From Deltaproteobacteria bacterium (GTDB lineage Bacteria > Myxococcota > XYA12-FULL-58-9), in the NCBI GenBank assembly GCA_016218825.1, contig JACRCV010000116.1, positions 1 through 64,000 on the forward strand: a stretch of 64,000 nt of DNA, given 5' to 3'. The notes under the pieces were generated by a model that was not told the DNA's origin, did no database searches, and saw only the letters and a list, made by a program, of their open reading frames with translations. This document shows, piece after piece, positions 7,415 to 16,206 of the stretch (positions within the stretch are counted from its first letter, which is position 1; the number at the start of each line of letters is the position of its first letter). Both the position numbers and the translations under genes were made by a program.

Positions 7415-10087
7415 TCAGTGTGGGGCGCGGAACACGAACGGGTAGTTGACCTCGACGATGCCGCCGCCGGCCGGCGGCGCGAACTTCCAGGCTCGGATCT
7501 TGGCCAGGATACACTTCTCGACGTTCTTGTTGGGCAACGTCGACTCGACCACCAGGATCTTGGCTACCGAGCCGTTCGCGGCAATGACCCACTTCACCAC
7601 CACCTTGCCTTCGAGGGTGGGCTGGCGCTGCAGCTCGAGCTCGTAGCAGTATCGGACCTGCTGGCGGTTCTCGAGGATCACCTTCTGAATCACCTCCCGC
7701 GACAACGCCCCCATCACCACCGGCGCCGAGAACGCAACGGAGCCAACCTCCTTGTTCCTGTCACCGCTGATGCCATAGCCCTGGCCATACCCGCGGCCGC
7801 TGCCGGTGACGCCAACGCCCGCAATGCCGTAGCCACTCCCCACCCCCGCGGTCGCCGAGCCGGCGCCCGAGGTGCCGACGACGTTCGAGATGCTGCCCGA
7901 GAGAGTGCCGCCGCCGCCACCTCCCAAGATCGAGCCGGCAATCCCAGTCGAGCCGCTGCCGGCGAAGAGTCTGGTGAGCTTCTGTTTGACCGCGGCTTGG
8001 GTGGCACCGGCGCGCACCGCGTCTACGCCTTCAGGCGTCTCGACGGGTTGCACGACGGTCATCGCGTTGCCCGCGACTTTGCTCTGCCTGTCGACGGCCA
8101 CGAGGCTCGTGAAGGCGGTGACCAGGTGAAACTCGAGGCCGAGGTCGAGGATGGCGCGCTTGGCCTTTTCGGCGTCGCCGGACACGAGATCTGGCTCGAT
8201 GCTCGCGATCTTGGCGCGCGCCCAAATCGGCACCAGCGCCTGCCTCCCCGACCCCGGTTCGGCGAGCTGGACCGCGATCGGCAGCTGCACCGTCTTCTTG
8301 CCCGCGACGCCGCTGACCGTGACCGTGCCGCTCTTGGCCTCGCGGTAGCGAGCCAAGACGACGAGGGGTCGACTCGCGAAGAGGTCAGGGATCTGAGCCG
8401 GCAAGACGTCGGTGACGCCGAGCTGACCCCAGTCGACGTGGACGTCGCGGAGAATCGAGCGGTCGATGATCTGAAACGTCCGGTTCACCGCCGCCGCCGG
8501 GTCCTCCCGTAACGACGCATACAACGCGAGACCACGCCCGGCCTGCCCCAGCCCGTCGATGAGATATCGGTTCGGGCTCGAGCCGATGCCGAGCCCGAAC
8601 ACCCGGGTCTCCTGGCCGTTCGCCTTCATGGTCCCCACGTAGCGGCGAGTGGCTTCGATGATCTGCGCTTCATTGCCCACGAAGCCGTCGGTCATGAACA
8701 GCACGTAGCGTCTGCGGCCGTGCTCGACCGATGGACGGAGCGCCGCGCTGATGGCGTCCAACATGTAAGTCCCACCCCCGGCCGCGAGCCCGTTCACGAA
8801 GGCCTTTGCCGCCTGGGTGTTCGCGTCGTTGGCGGGTCGGGGACGCTCGAACAGCTGACCGGGGGCGCCGGAGAACGTGATGACGTTGAAGGTGTCGACC
8901 GGGCGCAGCATGCCGAGGGCGGTGGTCATCGCTTGCTGGCACAAGAACAGCGGCCAGCCGGACATCGAGCCGGAGACGTCGATCACGAAGACGAGCTCGC
9001 GGTCGCCGACGATCTCCTCCAGGTCGAGCTGCGGCGGCTGCACGATCAAGGTCACGAACCCGCCCTCCTTTCCTTTGTGGGTGAGCACCGTCGCCTGCGG
9101 CTCGTTGCCGTCGACCCTCCAGCGCAGCACGAAGTCGCGGTTCGGGATGTTGTCTTGCGCTTGGAGGCGCACGGTCAGCGAGTCGTTGTCCTGCAGCGCG
9201 TCGGTCTCGTGGGTCGGGGCGTCGAAGCTCGCGATCGGCAGGCCGGCGTCGATCGAGACCTCGAGCTCGATGTCGTGTCCAGATCGCAAGCCTTGCCCCA
9301 ACACCGGCGGACTGATGCGGCTCGCGTCCGGGACCAGGTCGGTGTCGCGCTTGCCGCCGGCGCCGGCGTTCGGTCTATCGAGGGGCGTGCCCGGCATGAA
9401 CCGCGGCCCGACGACCATCGGGAACACGAGCTCGTACTCGCCGGCGTCGTAGGTGAGGGTCTGGAGGTAGTGGAGGACCACCTCGATGTTGGTGCGCGGC
9501 GCGATGTTGGCGACCGACTGGGTGAAGACGTTCGGGCGCTCTTGTTCGAGCAGCGCCGCGGTGTGGCCGGCGGCTTTGGCGGCGTCGTAGGTGCGACGGG
9601 CGTCCTCGCGCTCACGGACTTCGGCCTCGATGACCCGCTGGCCGATGACCATCCGCATCGCGTGCACCGCGCTGTTCTCCGGCAGCGGGAATACGTAAAC
9701 CGCTTCGATCGGCCGCTCGTACGGATTGCCAAACCGCTGTGTCACCGTCACGTCGGCGACAAACCCCGCCACCTCGGCGCGCACGCTCGTATGCTCGAGC
9801 GGCAACGCCACGGACTTGCCGTCCTCTTTGAGCGTCAACTGCGGCAGCTCGCCTGGCTCAGTGAAGACCTGACGCTCGGCAGTCTCACGCAGCGGTGAGG
9901 CGTGACCGGGAGCCGTGCCGAGAAACACCCCGGCGAGCACGAGCCATGCTCCGACGATGGCTCTGCTGTGGGCTGAGCGTTCCGCGCCCTTTCTTGCGTT
10001 CCTCGCGCTCGCGGCTTCGCCTCCGCGCTGCGGTACCGGCGGGCGCGACAGTGTTCTTGAGTCTCCGCAGGATGCGTTCGGTTGCAT
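7415..10087 (-). CDS. VIT and vWA domain protein with AgmX/PglI-type C-terminal domain
   Basis: A large exported protein, 890 residues. The domain order is: hydrophobic signal (residues ~42-62, ending GTAPGHA), VIT domain (~80-190; 'YERPIEAVYVFPLPENSAV'), vWA with MIDAS D370-V-S-G-S, a Gly-rich linker (~700-790), and a C-terminal TonB-like domain of the AgmX/PglI type (~790-890; QVRYCYELELQRQP, GKVVVKWVIAANGSV, CILAKIRAWKF). Such proteins are common in myxobacteria, where AgmX-type domains occur in gliding and adhesion proteins; a surface role is inferred. The ATG at 10087 follows GGAGGTGA at 4-5 nt, a near-ideal ribosome site. Residues ~7-40 are encoded by a dispersed repeat (copy 3), so the signal peptide has an abnormally long basic n-region. 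Confidence 0.85.
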   Translation of the reverse strand: MQPNASCGDSRTLSRPPVPQRGGEAASARNARKGAERSAHSRAIVGAWLVLAGVFLGTAPGHASPLRETAERQVFTEPGELPQLTLKEDGKSVALPLEHTSVRAEVAGFVADVTVTQRFGNPYERPIEAVYVFPLPENSAVHAMRMVIGQRVIEAEVREREDARRTYDAAKAAGHTAALLEQERPNVFTQSVANIAPRTNIEVVLHYLQTLTYDAGEYELVFPMVVGPRFMPGTPLDRPNAGAGGKRDTDLVPDASRISPPVLGQGLRSGHDIELEVSIDAGLPIASFDAPTHETDALQDNDSLTVRLQAQDNIPNRDFVLRWRVDGNEPQATVLTHKGKEGGFVTLIVQPPQLDLEEIVGDRELVFVIDVSGSMSGWPLFLCQQAMTTALGMLRPVDTFNVITFSGAPGQLFERPRPANDANTQAAKAFVNGLAAGGGTYMLDAISAALRPSVEHGRRRYVLFMTDGFVGNEAQIIEATRRYVGTMKANGQETRVFGLGIGSSPNRYLIDGLGQAGRGLALYASLREDPAAAVNRTFQIIDRSILRDVHVDWGQLGVTDVLPAQIPDLFASRPLVVLARYREAKSGTVTVSGVAGKKTVQLPIAVQLAEPGSGRQALVPIWARAKIASIEPDLVSGDAEKAKRAILDLGLEFHLVTAFTSLVAVDRQSKVAGNAMTVVQPVETPEGVDAVRAGATQAAVKQKLTRLFAGSGSTGIAGSILGGGGGGTLSGSISNVVGTSGAGSATAGVGSGYGIAGVGVTGSGRGYGQGYGISGDRNKEVGSVAFSAPVVMGALSREVIQKVILENRQQVRYCYELELQRQPTLEGKVVVKWVIAANGSVAKILVVESTLPNKNVEKCILAKIRAWKFAPPAGGGIVEVNYPFVFRAPH
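9968..10068 (+). repeat. 101-nt palindromic element, copy 3, inside the VIT-vWA gene
   Basis: Arms CGCGCCC (9983-9989) and GGGCGCG (10041-10047); the core is identical to copies 1, 2 and 4. On the minus strand it is read as codons ~7-40 of the VIT-vWA gene, giving a basic Arg/Ala-rich peptide that begins RPPVPQRGG and ends KGAERSAH, the same peptide as inside MnmE. Only 19 nt separate its edge from the start codon. Confidence 0.88.
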
Positions 10088-10173
10088 TGCTCACCTCCGG
10101 GCGAAGTGCCACCGTGCGGAGGTATCGGGGAACGGGGCGCTGAGCGGACGCGCTCTGGACGAATGGTATCGGG

Positions 10174-13100
10174 TTACGACGGCATTGGTGTCGAGCCGAG
10201 GGTCGCTGGGGGGCGGCGTTTGCGGCGCGACAGCTTCAGGTAGGGGATGACGACGTCGTTCTTGGGGGCCGCGGTGCCGTCGTAGGTGACCGACACCATC
10301 GGCACGCCGGTGGCGCTTTCGAGCTGGGCGGAGAGCGCTTCGGTGATGAGGCCGGGGCAGCAGAACGCGGGGCTGGTGTGGACGAACAACGCCAGGTCGG
10401 GGTGTGCTTCGAGGATGTGGAATATTTTCAGGATGTTATCGAGGGTTTCGCCGGTGTGGCGGTCGCTGACGTTGAATGGCGCCAGCACCTCGGCGGGGGT
10501 GCGCTCGCTGCGGTCGACGGCAGTCGGGCCGAGCACGCGGGAGGCCTCCTCGGTGTATTTCTTTTCCATGAAGCTCATGGTGGTGAGCACCGACTGCGAC
10601 ATCAGGACGTTCAGGTACTTCCCTTCTCGGATCCATTTGCGGAAGTACAGGCTCGCAATGATCTTGATGTACTCGTTGTATGGCGTCGTGATCACTTCGC
10701 CGCCGTTCGCCTCGATGGTGCGCACCAGGTCCTGGTTCATGACCTCGTTGTCGCGCACGTAGAGGTCGCCGAAGATCGCGACCTTGGGCCGCGCCGTCAC
10801 TCGTGTCGGGATGCGCGCGAACCGGTCGACGACGAGCTTCGTGACCTCGAGCTTCGGCTGGTCTTTGAGGAAGGCCTCGGCGAACTGCTGCAGGCTCTCC
10901 TCCAGCGCTTGGTCGGTCGCGCCCGGCGTCACCTCGTAGGGCCGGACGCGGCACGCCATGCGCCGCAGCATGCCGCCGAGCATGTAACACAGGTAGCCGT
11001 TGAGGGCGGCGCGCACCGAGACGTCGAGCAGCGAGATCTCGCCGAGATACACCCGCGCCTCTTCGAATTTGCCGCCGTAGCTCTGGATGACGCTCTGGAT
11101 CCCTTGCGGGTACATGCCGATGTGACAGGCGATGGTGGAGCTCGGGATCCACAAGACGGTCTTCGCGGGATCGAGATCGAAGCGGTTCACGTAGTCGACG
11201 TAGGTCTGCGCGATGATGTTCAGCGGGATGCACTGTCCGGTGTTGCGAGTCAGCGAGCGCGCCGTCGTGCCTTCGTCGGCGCGCATCAGGCGGGCGTCGA
11301 GCCCTTCGCTCACCAGGTTCGCGACCGTCAGCGTGCAGCTCAACCGATCCCAACACGGATAGAGCAGGGTCTTGCCGGCGAGCGAGCTGGCGAGCGGCGT
11401 CGAGACCGGCGCCGACGCGGTGCGCGCGCCGGGCTCGGGCGACGCCAGGCGCTGGTGGTTGCGAAACGCCCGCACCGCGGCCTCGATGCGGGTCTCGTAG
11501 CCCACCGCCGACTCGTGGTCGTCGAGCTGTAGCACCAGGTACGGCTTGTTGTGCCCCTCGCAGATGCGCTTGAAGTAATCGAGGATGCAGGCGTCGGGCG
11601 CGCACTTGAACGAGGTCACGAGCACCGGATAGAGGCCCGGGGTCGCGGCCGCGACCGCTGCGGCCTCGAGCACCTTGGCGGCGTAGTGCCAGTGGACCAC
11701 CCGCAAGAGGTCGGCGATCGGCTCGATGTCGCGTTTGTCGTAGGGCAGCATGTCCTGGAAGAAGGTCTTGATGCCGAGGGCCGCGAAGATCTCGGGGATG
11801 CCCTTGTTCATCGCCGGCGCCAGCACGGTGTAGGGCCGGCCGATGAGCACCACCGCGACGTCTTTGACGTTGGCGATCTCGCGCGCGAACAGCTTCTGCA
11901 TGTCGCTCTTCCAGGCGGCGTGTGCCTGGAGCGCGCGGTTGTAGGCCGAAGAGACCTCCGAGAAGCCGAGGTCGTCGCCCAACACCGGCTTCAACGCCGC
12001 GAGCAGGCTGAGCTTGGTCTGCAGCGTCGTCAGGCCGAAGGTCACGTGCGGCATGATGCACTTGGATTTCAGCGCGCCGTTCTTCATGCCGGCGATCAGG
12101 GTCGCGGCGTACTGGGTGTAGTAGCAGTACTGCCGGCGGACGTCCTTGTCGCGCTCCGCCGACTCGAAGGTCAGCGGCACGAAGAGGTAGTCGGCGGTCG
12201 GTGCGAGGGCGTCGGCCTGGGCGTGCAGGGCCGCCATCGGCGCGCAGAGCTCGGCCTTGGCGAGCCGCTTGCCGGCGGCGATCAGCGCTTTCTTGCCCGG
12301 CACCGTCGCGGTGCGCACCCCGAGCTCGGCGAAGAAGGTCTGCCAGAGCTCGAGGTCCTCGAAGAACTGCACCCCCGACAACAGGCCGATCGTCAGGTGG
12401 CCGCGCTTGGCGGCGAGGTCGGCCCGGTGCGGCACCTTGCGGCGGGCCTTCAAGAGGTCGAAGCCGGAGGCGTTCTTGGAGACGTAGTGGTCGACGCCGT
12501 AGTCGCGGCCGCAGAGGAAGCCGTAGGCCGCTTTGTCGCCGGCGACGTCGGCGACCAAGATTTTACAGGCGTTGGCGCACAGCTCGCAGATCTCCTGCGC
12601 CAGCGGGATCTCGGTACGGTACAGCTCGAGGCCGCGAAACACGGTCCGCGCCGGCGGCTTCTCGGCGACCAGATAGGCCGCCCCGAGCGCCCCGGTGAGG
12701 TGGCAGAGCTTCGACACTCGGATCGGCTTGCCGAGCTTCTGCGCGAAGGCGGCGACCAGGGCCCGGTTCTTCGCGGTCGCGCCTTGGAAGCAGATGTGCT
12801 GGCCGATGTTGCCCTCGACCGCCACCTTGCGCAGGTAGTTCTCGCGCACCGAGTGCAACACCGCCGCCAGCGTCTCCGGGACGCTGTAGCCGCAGGCGAT
12901 CAGGTGATTGAGATCGCGCTGCATGAACACCGTGCAGCGGTCGCTGGCGATCGGCGAGCGCACCTGACGCACGCAATCGGCGATCGCGGCGAGCGGCGTC
13001 TGCAGCCGACGCGCCTGCTCTTCGATGAAGGTGCCGGTGCCGGCGGCGCAGACGGTGTTCATCACCGCCGAGGTGACCATGCCGTCTTTGAGGGTGGTGA

Positions 13101-14445
13101 ACTTGGCGTCCTGACCCCCGATCTCGATGATGGTGTCGGTCGCGGGGTCGAGAGCGCAGGCGGCGCGGGCGTGCGCCGTGATCTCATCCACCACCAGGTC
13201 GGCGCCGAGGATCGCAGCGATGAACTTTCGCCCCGCCCCCGTGGTGCCGACGCCGCGGAAGGTGAGCTCGAGGCTCGCCGCCGCCGCCCAGTCGTGGATC
13301 GCCTCGAGGAGCGCCTGCGCCGCGCCCAGCGGCCGACCGGTGGTGCGGGTATAGAACCCGGCGAGCACCCGCTCTTCGGCGTCGAGGAGCACCGCCTTGG
13401 TGCTGGTCGAGCCGATGTCGACCCCCAAGAACACCGACCGCGAGGCGCCGGGTGGCACCGACTCGTAGACGTCCACCTCCACCGCGACCGCGTCCGGCAC
13501 GATCCGCGGCGTGAAGGTGGTGCGTCGCACGCTGTCGCCGTCGTCGTCGGTCGCGGGCGTGTCGAGCGTGAGCGGCGCGTAGGCGTAGGTGCGCTCGCGG
13601 TGGACCGCGGTGAGCAGCGCGTCGGGCGCCGCGAGCGCCAGCGCGGCGAGGGGGCCGGCCGGGTCGGCCTGGGCGGCGAGCTCGGCGTGCAGGAGGAGGG
13701 CGGCGCCGAACGCGCCGTGGACGTGGGCCCAGGGGTCGACGACGAGGTCGGTGCCGATGAGGGCTTTGAGGTGGCGCACGACCGCGAGGTTCAAGGTGAC
13801 GCCGCCGCTCATGATGATGGGCGAGCGCACGGTGTCGCCGGAGAACAGCGCGTCGACCACGGTGTTCGCGAGCCCGAGGCAGAGGCCGTCGCAGATCGCA
13901 TCGCGCGAGTACCCCTGCTGCTGCGCGTGGGTGACGTCGGTCTTGGCGAACACCGCGCAGCGCGACGCGATCTTGGGCGGCGTGCCTGGCGACCGCTCGG
14001 CCGCCGCACAGAGCTCGGCGCTGCCGGCGAGCCCGAGGTTCTTGGCCTGCTCGTCCAGAAAGCTCCCGGTGCCGGCGGCGCACGAGGTGTTGCCCTTGGC
14101 GTCGGCGTACTCGCCGTCGGCGGCGAAGGAGATGAGCGCGAAGCGCTCGCCGCCGATGTGCAAGATGGCGCCGAGGTCGGCGTGCAGGTGCTTGGCGGCG
14201 GCGATCACTGCGAGGCGGGCGTCGAAGGTGGCGGTGGCCTTGACGGGCGCCGGCGACGCCGAGGTGGTGGCGACGTAGCCCACCTGCGTCAGGTCGACGT
14301 CGGCGAGGAGGCGGGTGATGCTCGTCCCGATCTGACCATGATGAAAGACGTAACCCCGGTGCAGCACCCGGCGCTCAGGGTCGATGACGACGAGCGAGGT
14401 GGCCACCGAGCCGATGTCGAGCGCCAGGATGTTTCTGAGGATCAT
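10174..14445 (-). CDS. Giant 2-hydroxyacyl-CoA dehydratase activase/reductase-like Fe-S protein (BadF/HgdC family)
   Basis: About 1423 residues. Two tandem ASKHA ATPase domains of the BadF/BcrA/HgdC family (about 5-260 and 335-600) each keep both [4Fe-4S] cysteines: CAAGTGSFLDEQ with SRCAVF in the first, CAAGTGTFIEEQ with DRCTVF in the second. A Cys-rich patch (EICELCANACK) follows, then HgdA/HgdB-like domains related to double-cubane-cluster reductases, including FGDLYVRDNEVMNQ near the C-terminus. Members of this family use ATP hydrolysis to push low-potential electrons onto a substrate; the substrate here is unknown. Two in-frame ATGs lie 9 nt apart (14454, 14445). AGGTGA directly abuts the first and is spaced 9 nt from the second, so 14445 is preferred. 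It stands alone, with no dehydratase neighbours. Confidence 0.88.
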   Translation of the reverse strand: MILRNILALDIGSVATSLVVIDPERRVLHRGYVFHHGQIGTSITRLLADVDLTQVGYVATTSASPAPVKATATFDARLAVIAAAKHLHADLGAILHIGGERFALISFAADGEYADAKGNTSCAAGTGSFLDEQAKNLGLAGSAELCAAAERSPGTPPKIASRCAVFAKTDVTHAQQQGYSRDAICDGLCLGLANTVVDALFSGDTVRSPIIMSGGVTLNLAVVRHLKALIGTDLVVDPWAHVHGAFGAALLLHAELAAQADPAGPLAALALAAPDALLTAVHRERTYAYAPLTLDTPATDDDGDSVRRTTFTPRIVPDAVAVEVDVYESVPPGASRSVFLGVDIGSTSTKAVLLDAEERVLAGFYTRTTGRPLGAAQALLEAIHDWAAAASLELTFRGVGTTGAGRKFIAAILGADLVVDEITAHARAACALDPATDTIIEIGGQDAKFTTLKDGMVTSAVMNTVCAAGTGTFIEEQARRLQTPLAAIADCVRQVRSPIASDRCTVFMQRDLNHLIACGYSVPETLAAVLHSVRENYLRKVAVEGNIGQHICFQGATAKNRALVAAFAQKLGKPIRVSKLCHLTGALGAAYLVAEKPPARTVFRGLELYRTEIPLAQEICELCANACKILVADVAGDKAAYGFLCGRDYGVDHYVSKNASGFDLLKARRKVPHRADLAAKRGHLTIGLLSGVQFFEDLELWQTFFAELGVRTATVPGKKALIAAGKRLAKAELCAPMAALHAQADALAPTADYLFVPLTFESAERDKDVRRQYCYYTQYAATLIAGMKNGALKSKCIMPHVTFGLTTLQTKLSLLAALKPVLGDDLGFSEVSSAYNRALQAHAAWKSDMQKLFAREIANVKDVAVVLIGRPYTVLAPAMNKGIPEIFAALGIKTFFQDMLPYDKRDIEPIADLLRVVHWHYAAKVLEAAAVAAATPGLYPVLVTSFKCAPDACILDYFKRICEGHNKPYLVLQLDDHESAVGYETRIEAAVRAFRNHQRLASPEPGARTASAPVSTPLASSLAGKTLLYPCWDRLSCTLTVANLVSEGLDARLMRADEGTTARSLTRNTGQCIPLNIIAQTYVDYVNRFDLDPAKTVLWIPSSTIACHIGMYPQGIQSVIQSYGGKFEEARVYLGEISLLDVSVRAALNGYLCYMLGGMLRRMACRVRPYEVTPGATDQALEESLQQFAEAFLKDQPKLEVTKLVVDRFARIPTRVTARPKVAIFGDLYVRDNEVMNQDLVRTIEANGGEVITTPYNEYIKIIASLYFRKWIREGKYLNVLMSQSVLTTMSFMEKKYTEEASRVLGPTAVDRSERTPAEVLAPFNVSDRHTGETLDNILKIFHILEAHPDLALFVHTSPAFCCPGLITEALSAQLESATGVPMVSVTYDGTAAPKNDVVIPYLKLSRRKRRPPATLGSTPMPS

Positions 14446-14575
14446 CAATGGCATTCACCTACCGTCGGACCGAACGTCCAGCGAACGCGGCGAGAACCCG
14501 TCGTGACCCGCTGCCGGCTCTATACTCCGGGGAGCGCAAATCACCAACCGGCGGCCGGTTCACCGCGACCCCCGC

Positions 14576-16162
14576 CTACAGCGGCTCGACGGTGTGCAGC
14601 TCCAGGCCCTTGTTCTTGTCGAGCGCGAACTTGAAGGTCCACTCGGTGGCGGCGAGCACCACCGGGTTGCCGTGGCTGTCGGTGACGAACACGCAGTCGG
14701 AGCGGTTCTTCAGCCAGTCGATGGCGCTCTGCGGCCCGTTGATCCAGCGCGCGTGGTTGTACGGCAGGGTCTCGAAGCGGGCGCGGACGTTGTACTCGTT
14801 CGCCAACCGCTCCGCGAGGACGTCGAACTGCAGCAAGCCCACGGCGCCGAGGATGGCGTTCGCCAGCGTGTCGCCGGGGCGCAGCAGCACCTGGATGACG
14901 CCTTCTTGCGCCAGCTGCTCCAGCCCGGAGTCGAGAGACTTGCGCCGCATTGGATCGGCGAGCGTCATCTTGCCGAAGTACTCGGGGGCGAAGTGCGGGA
15001 TGCCGGCGAACTTGGTCGGCGTGCCGGCCGCCAGGCTCTCGCCGACCCTGAGCTTGCCGGAGTCGTAGACCCCGACGATGTCGCCGGGCCAGGCCTCCTC
15101 GACCAGCGAGCGCTCCTGCGCCAGGAAGCTGTGCGGCTTCGCCATCCGCAGGGTCTCGCCGGTGCGGCCGATGACCACGTCCATGCCGCGCTCGAAGTGG
15201 CCGCTGACCACGCGCATGAAGGCGATGCGGTCGCGGTGGCGCGGGTTCATGTTCGCTTGGATCTTGAAGATGAAGCCGCTGAAGCGGTCGTCGGTGGGCG
15301 CGATCACCTGCCCCTCTTGGGTGCTGCGCGGCGCCGGCGGCGCGGCGTGGTCGACGATGTAGTCGAGCAGCGCCTCGACCCCGAAGTTGTCCATCGCCGA
15401 GCCCCAGAACACCGGGCTCAATTCACCGGCCAGGAACGCGTCGTGGCTGTACTTCTCGCCCGCGCCTTCGAGCAGCTCCAGGTCCTCCCAGACGCTGTCG
15501 AACAACGACGAGCCGAGCGCGGCCTCGGCGGCGGTGAGCGGCATGCGGTGCGCCACCACGATCTGATCGCCGTGCCCGTGAGCGTCGAACAGGCTGACCT
15601 CGCGGCTGGCGACGTCGACGACGCCGCGGAACTCGTCGCCCTTGCCGATCGGCCAGTTCACCGGCGCCATCTTCAGGTCGAGGGTGCGGCTGACCTGGTC
15701 CAAGAGCTCCAAGGGGTCGAGCCCGTGGCGGTCGAGCTTGTTCATGAAGGTCACGACCGGGAGCTTGCGCAACCGGCAGACCTCGAAGAGCTTCTGGGTC
15801 CGCGGCTCGACGCCCTTGGCGTGGTCCATCAGCATCACCGCGGTGTCGACCGCCGCCAGGGTCCGAAAGGTGTCCTCGGAGAAGTCGGCGTGCCCCGGGG
15901 TGTCGAGGAGGTTCAGGGCCTTGCCGCGGTGCTCGAACTGCAGCACCGAGGTGGTCACCGAGATGCCGCGCTCCTTCTCCATCTGCATCCAGTCGGAGAC
16001 CGCGTGCCGTGAGGCCTTGCGCGACTTGACCGAGCCCGCGAGGTGGATGGCGCGGGCGTAGAGCAGGAGCTTCTCGGTGAGCGTGGTCTTGCCGGCGTCG
16101 GGGTGCGAGATGATGGCGAAGGTGCGGCGGCGCTCCGCCTGGTGTCGGATGTCCATTCCCAC
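14576..16162 (-). CDS. prfC: Peptide chain release factor 3
   Basis: Translational GTPase that recycles RF1/RF2 from the ribosome after termination. The length, 528 residues, is normal for RF3. The G1 motif SHPDAGKTT is at residues 19-27, the effector region has ERGISVTTS, and G3 is DTPGHADFSEDT, the last being the RF3-type sequence that separates it from EF-G. NKLD provides G4. It ends 45 nt from the alpha-2-macroglobulin gene upstream on the same strand, with no evidence for co-regulation. The start may be the ATG at 16162 or the one two codons on. Confidence 0.95.
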   Translation of the reverse strand: MGMDIRHQAERRRTFAIISHPDAGKTTLTEKLLLYARAIHLAGSVKSRKASRHAVSDWMQMEKERGISVTTSVLQFEHRGKALNLLDTPGHADFSEDTFRTLAAVDTAVMLMDHAKGVEPRTQKLFEVCRLRKLPVVTFMNKLDRHGLDPLELLDQVSRTLDLKMAPVNWPIGKGDEFRGVVDVASREVSLFDAHGHGDQIVVAHRMPLTAAEAALGSSLFDSVWEDLELLEGAGEKYSHDAFLAGELSPVFWGSAMDNFGVEALLDYIVDHAAPPAPRSTQEGQVIAPTDDRFSGFIFKIQANMNPRHRDRIAFMRVVSGHFERGMDVVIGRTGETLRMAKPHSFLAQERSLVEEAWPGDIVGVYDSGKLRVGESLAAGTPTKFAGIPHFAPEYFGKMTLADPMRRKSLDSGLEQLAQEGVIQVLLRPGDTLANAILGAVGLLQFDVLAERLANEYNVRARFETLPYNHARWINGPQSAIDWLKNRSDCVFVTDSHGNPVVLAATEWTFKFALDKNKGLELHTVEPL

Positions 16163-16206
16163 TACTCGGCCTGCGCCTCGCGGCCGGGGCCGCGAGGTGC
16201 CGGTTG

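Noticed and set aside
11551-14634. 1027-codon open frame opposite the activase
   Set aside because: Antisense shadow; no domain, no ribosome site, low-complexity composition.
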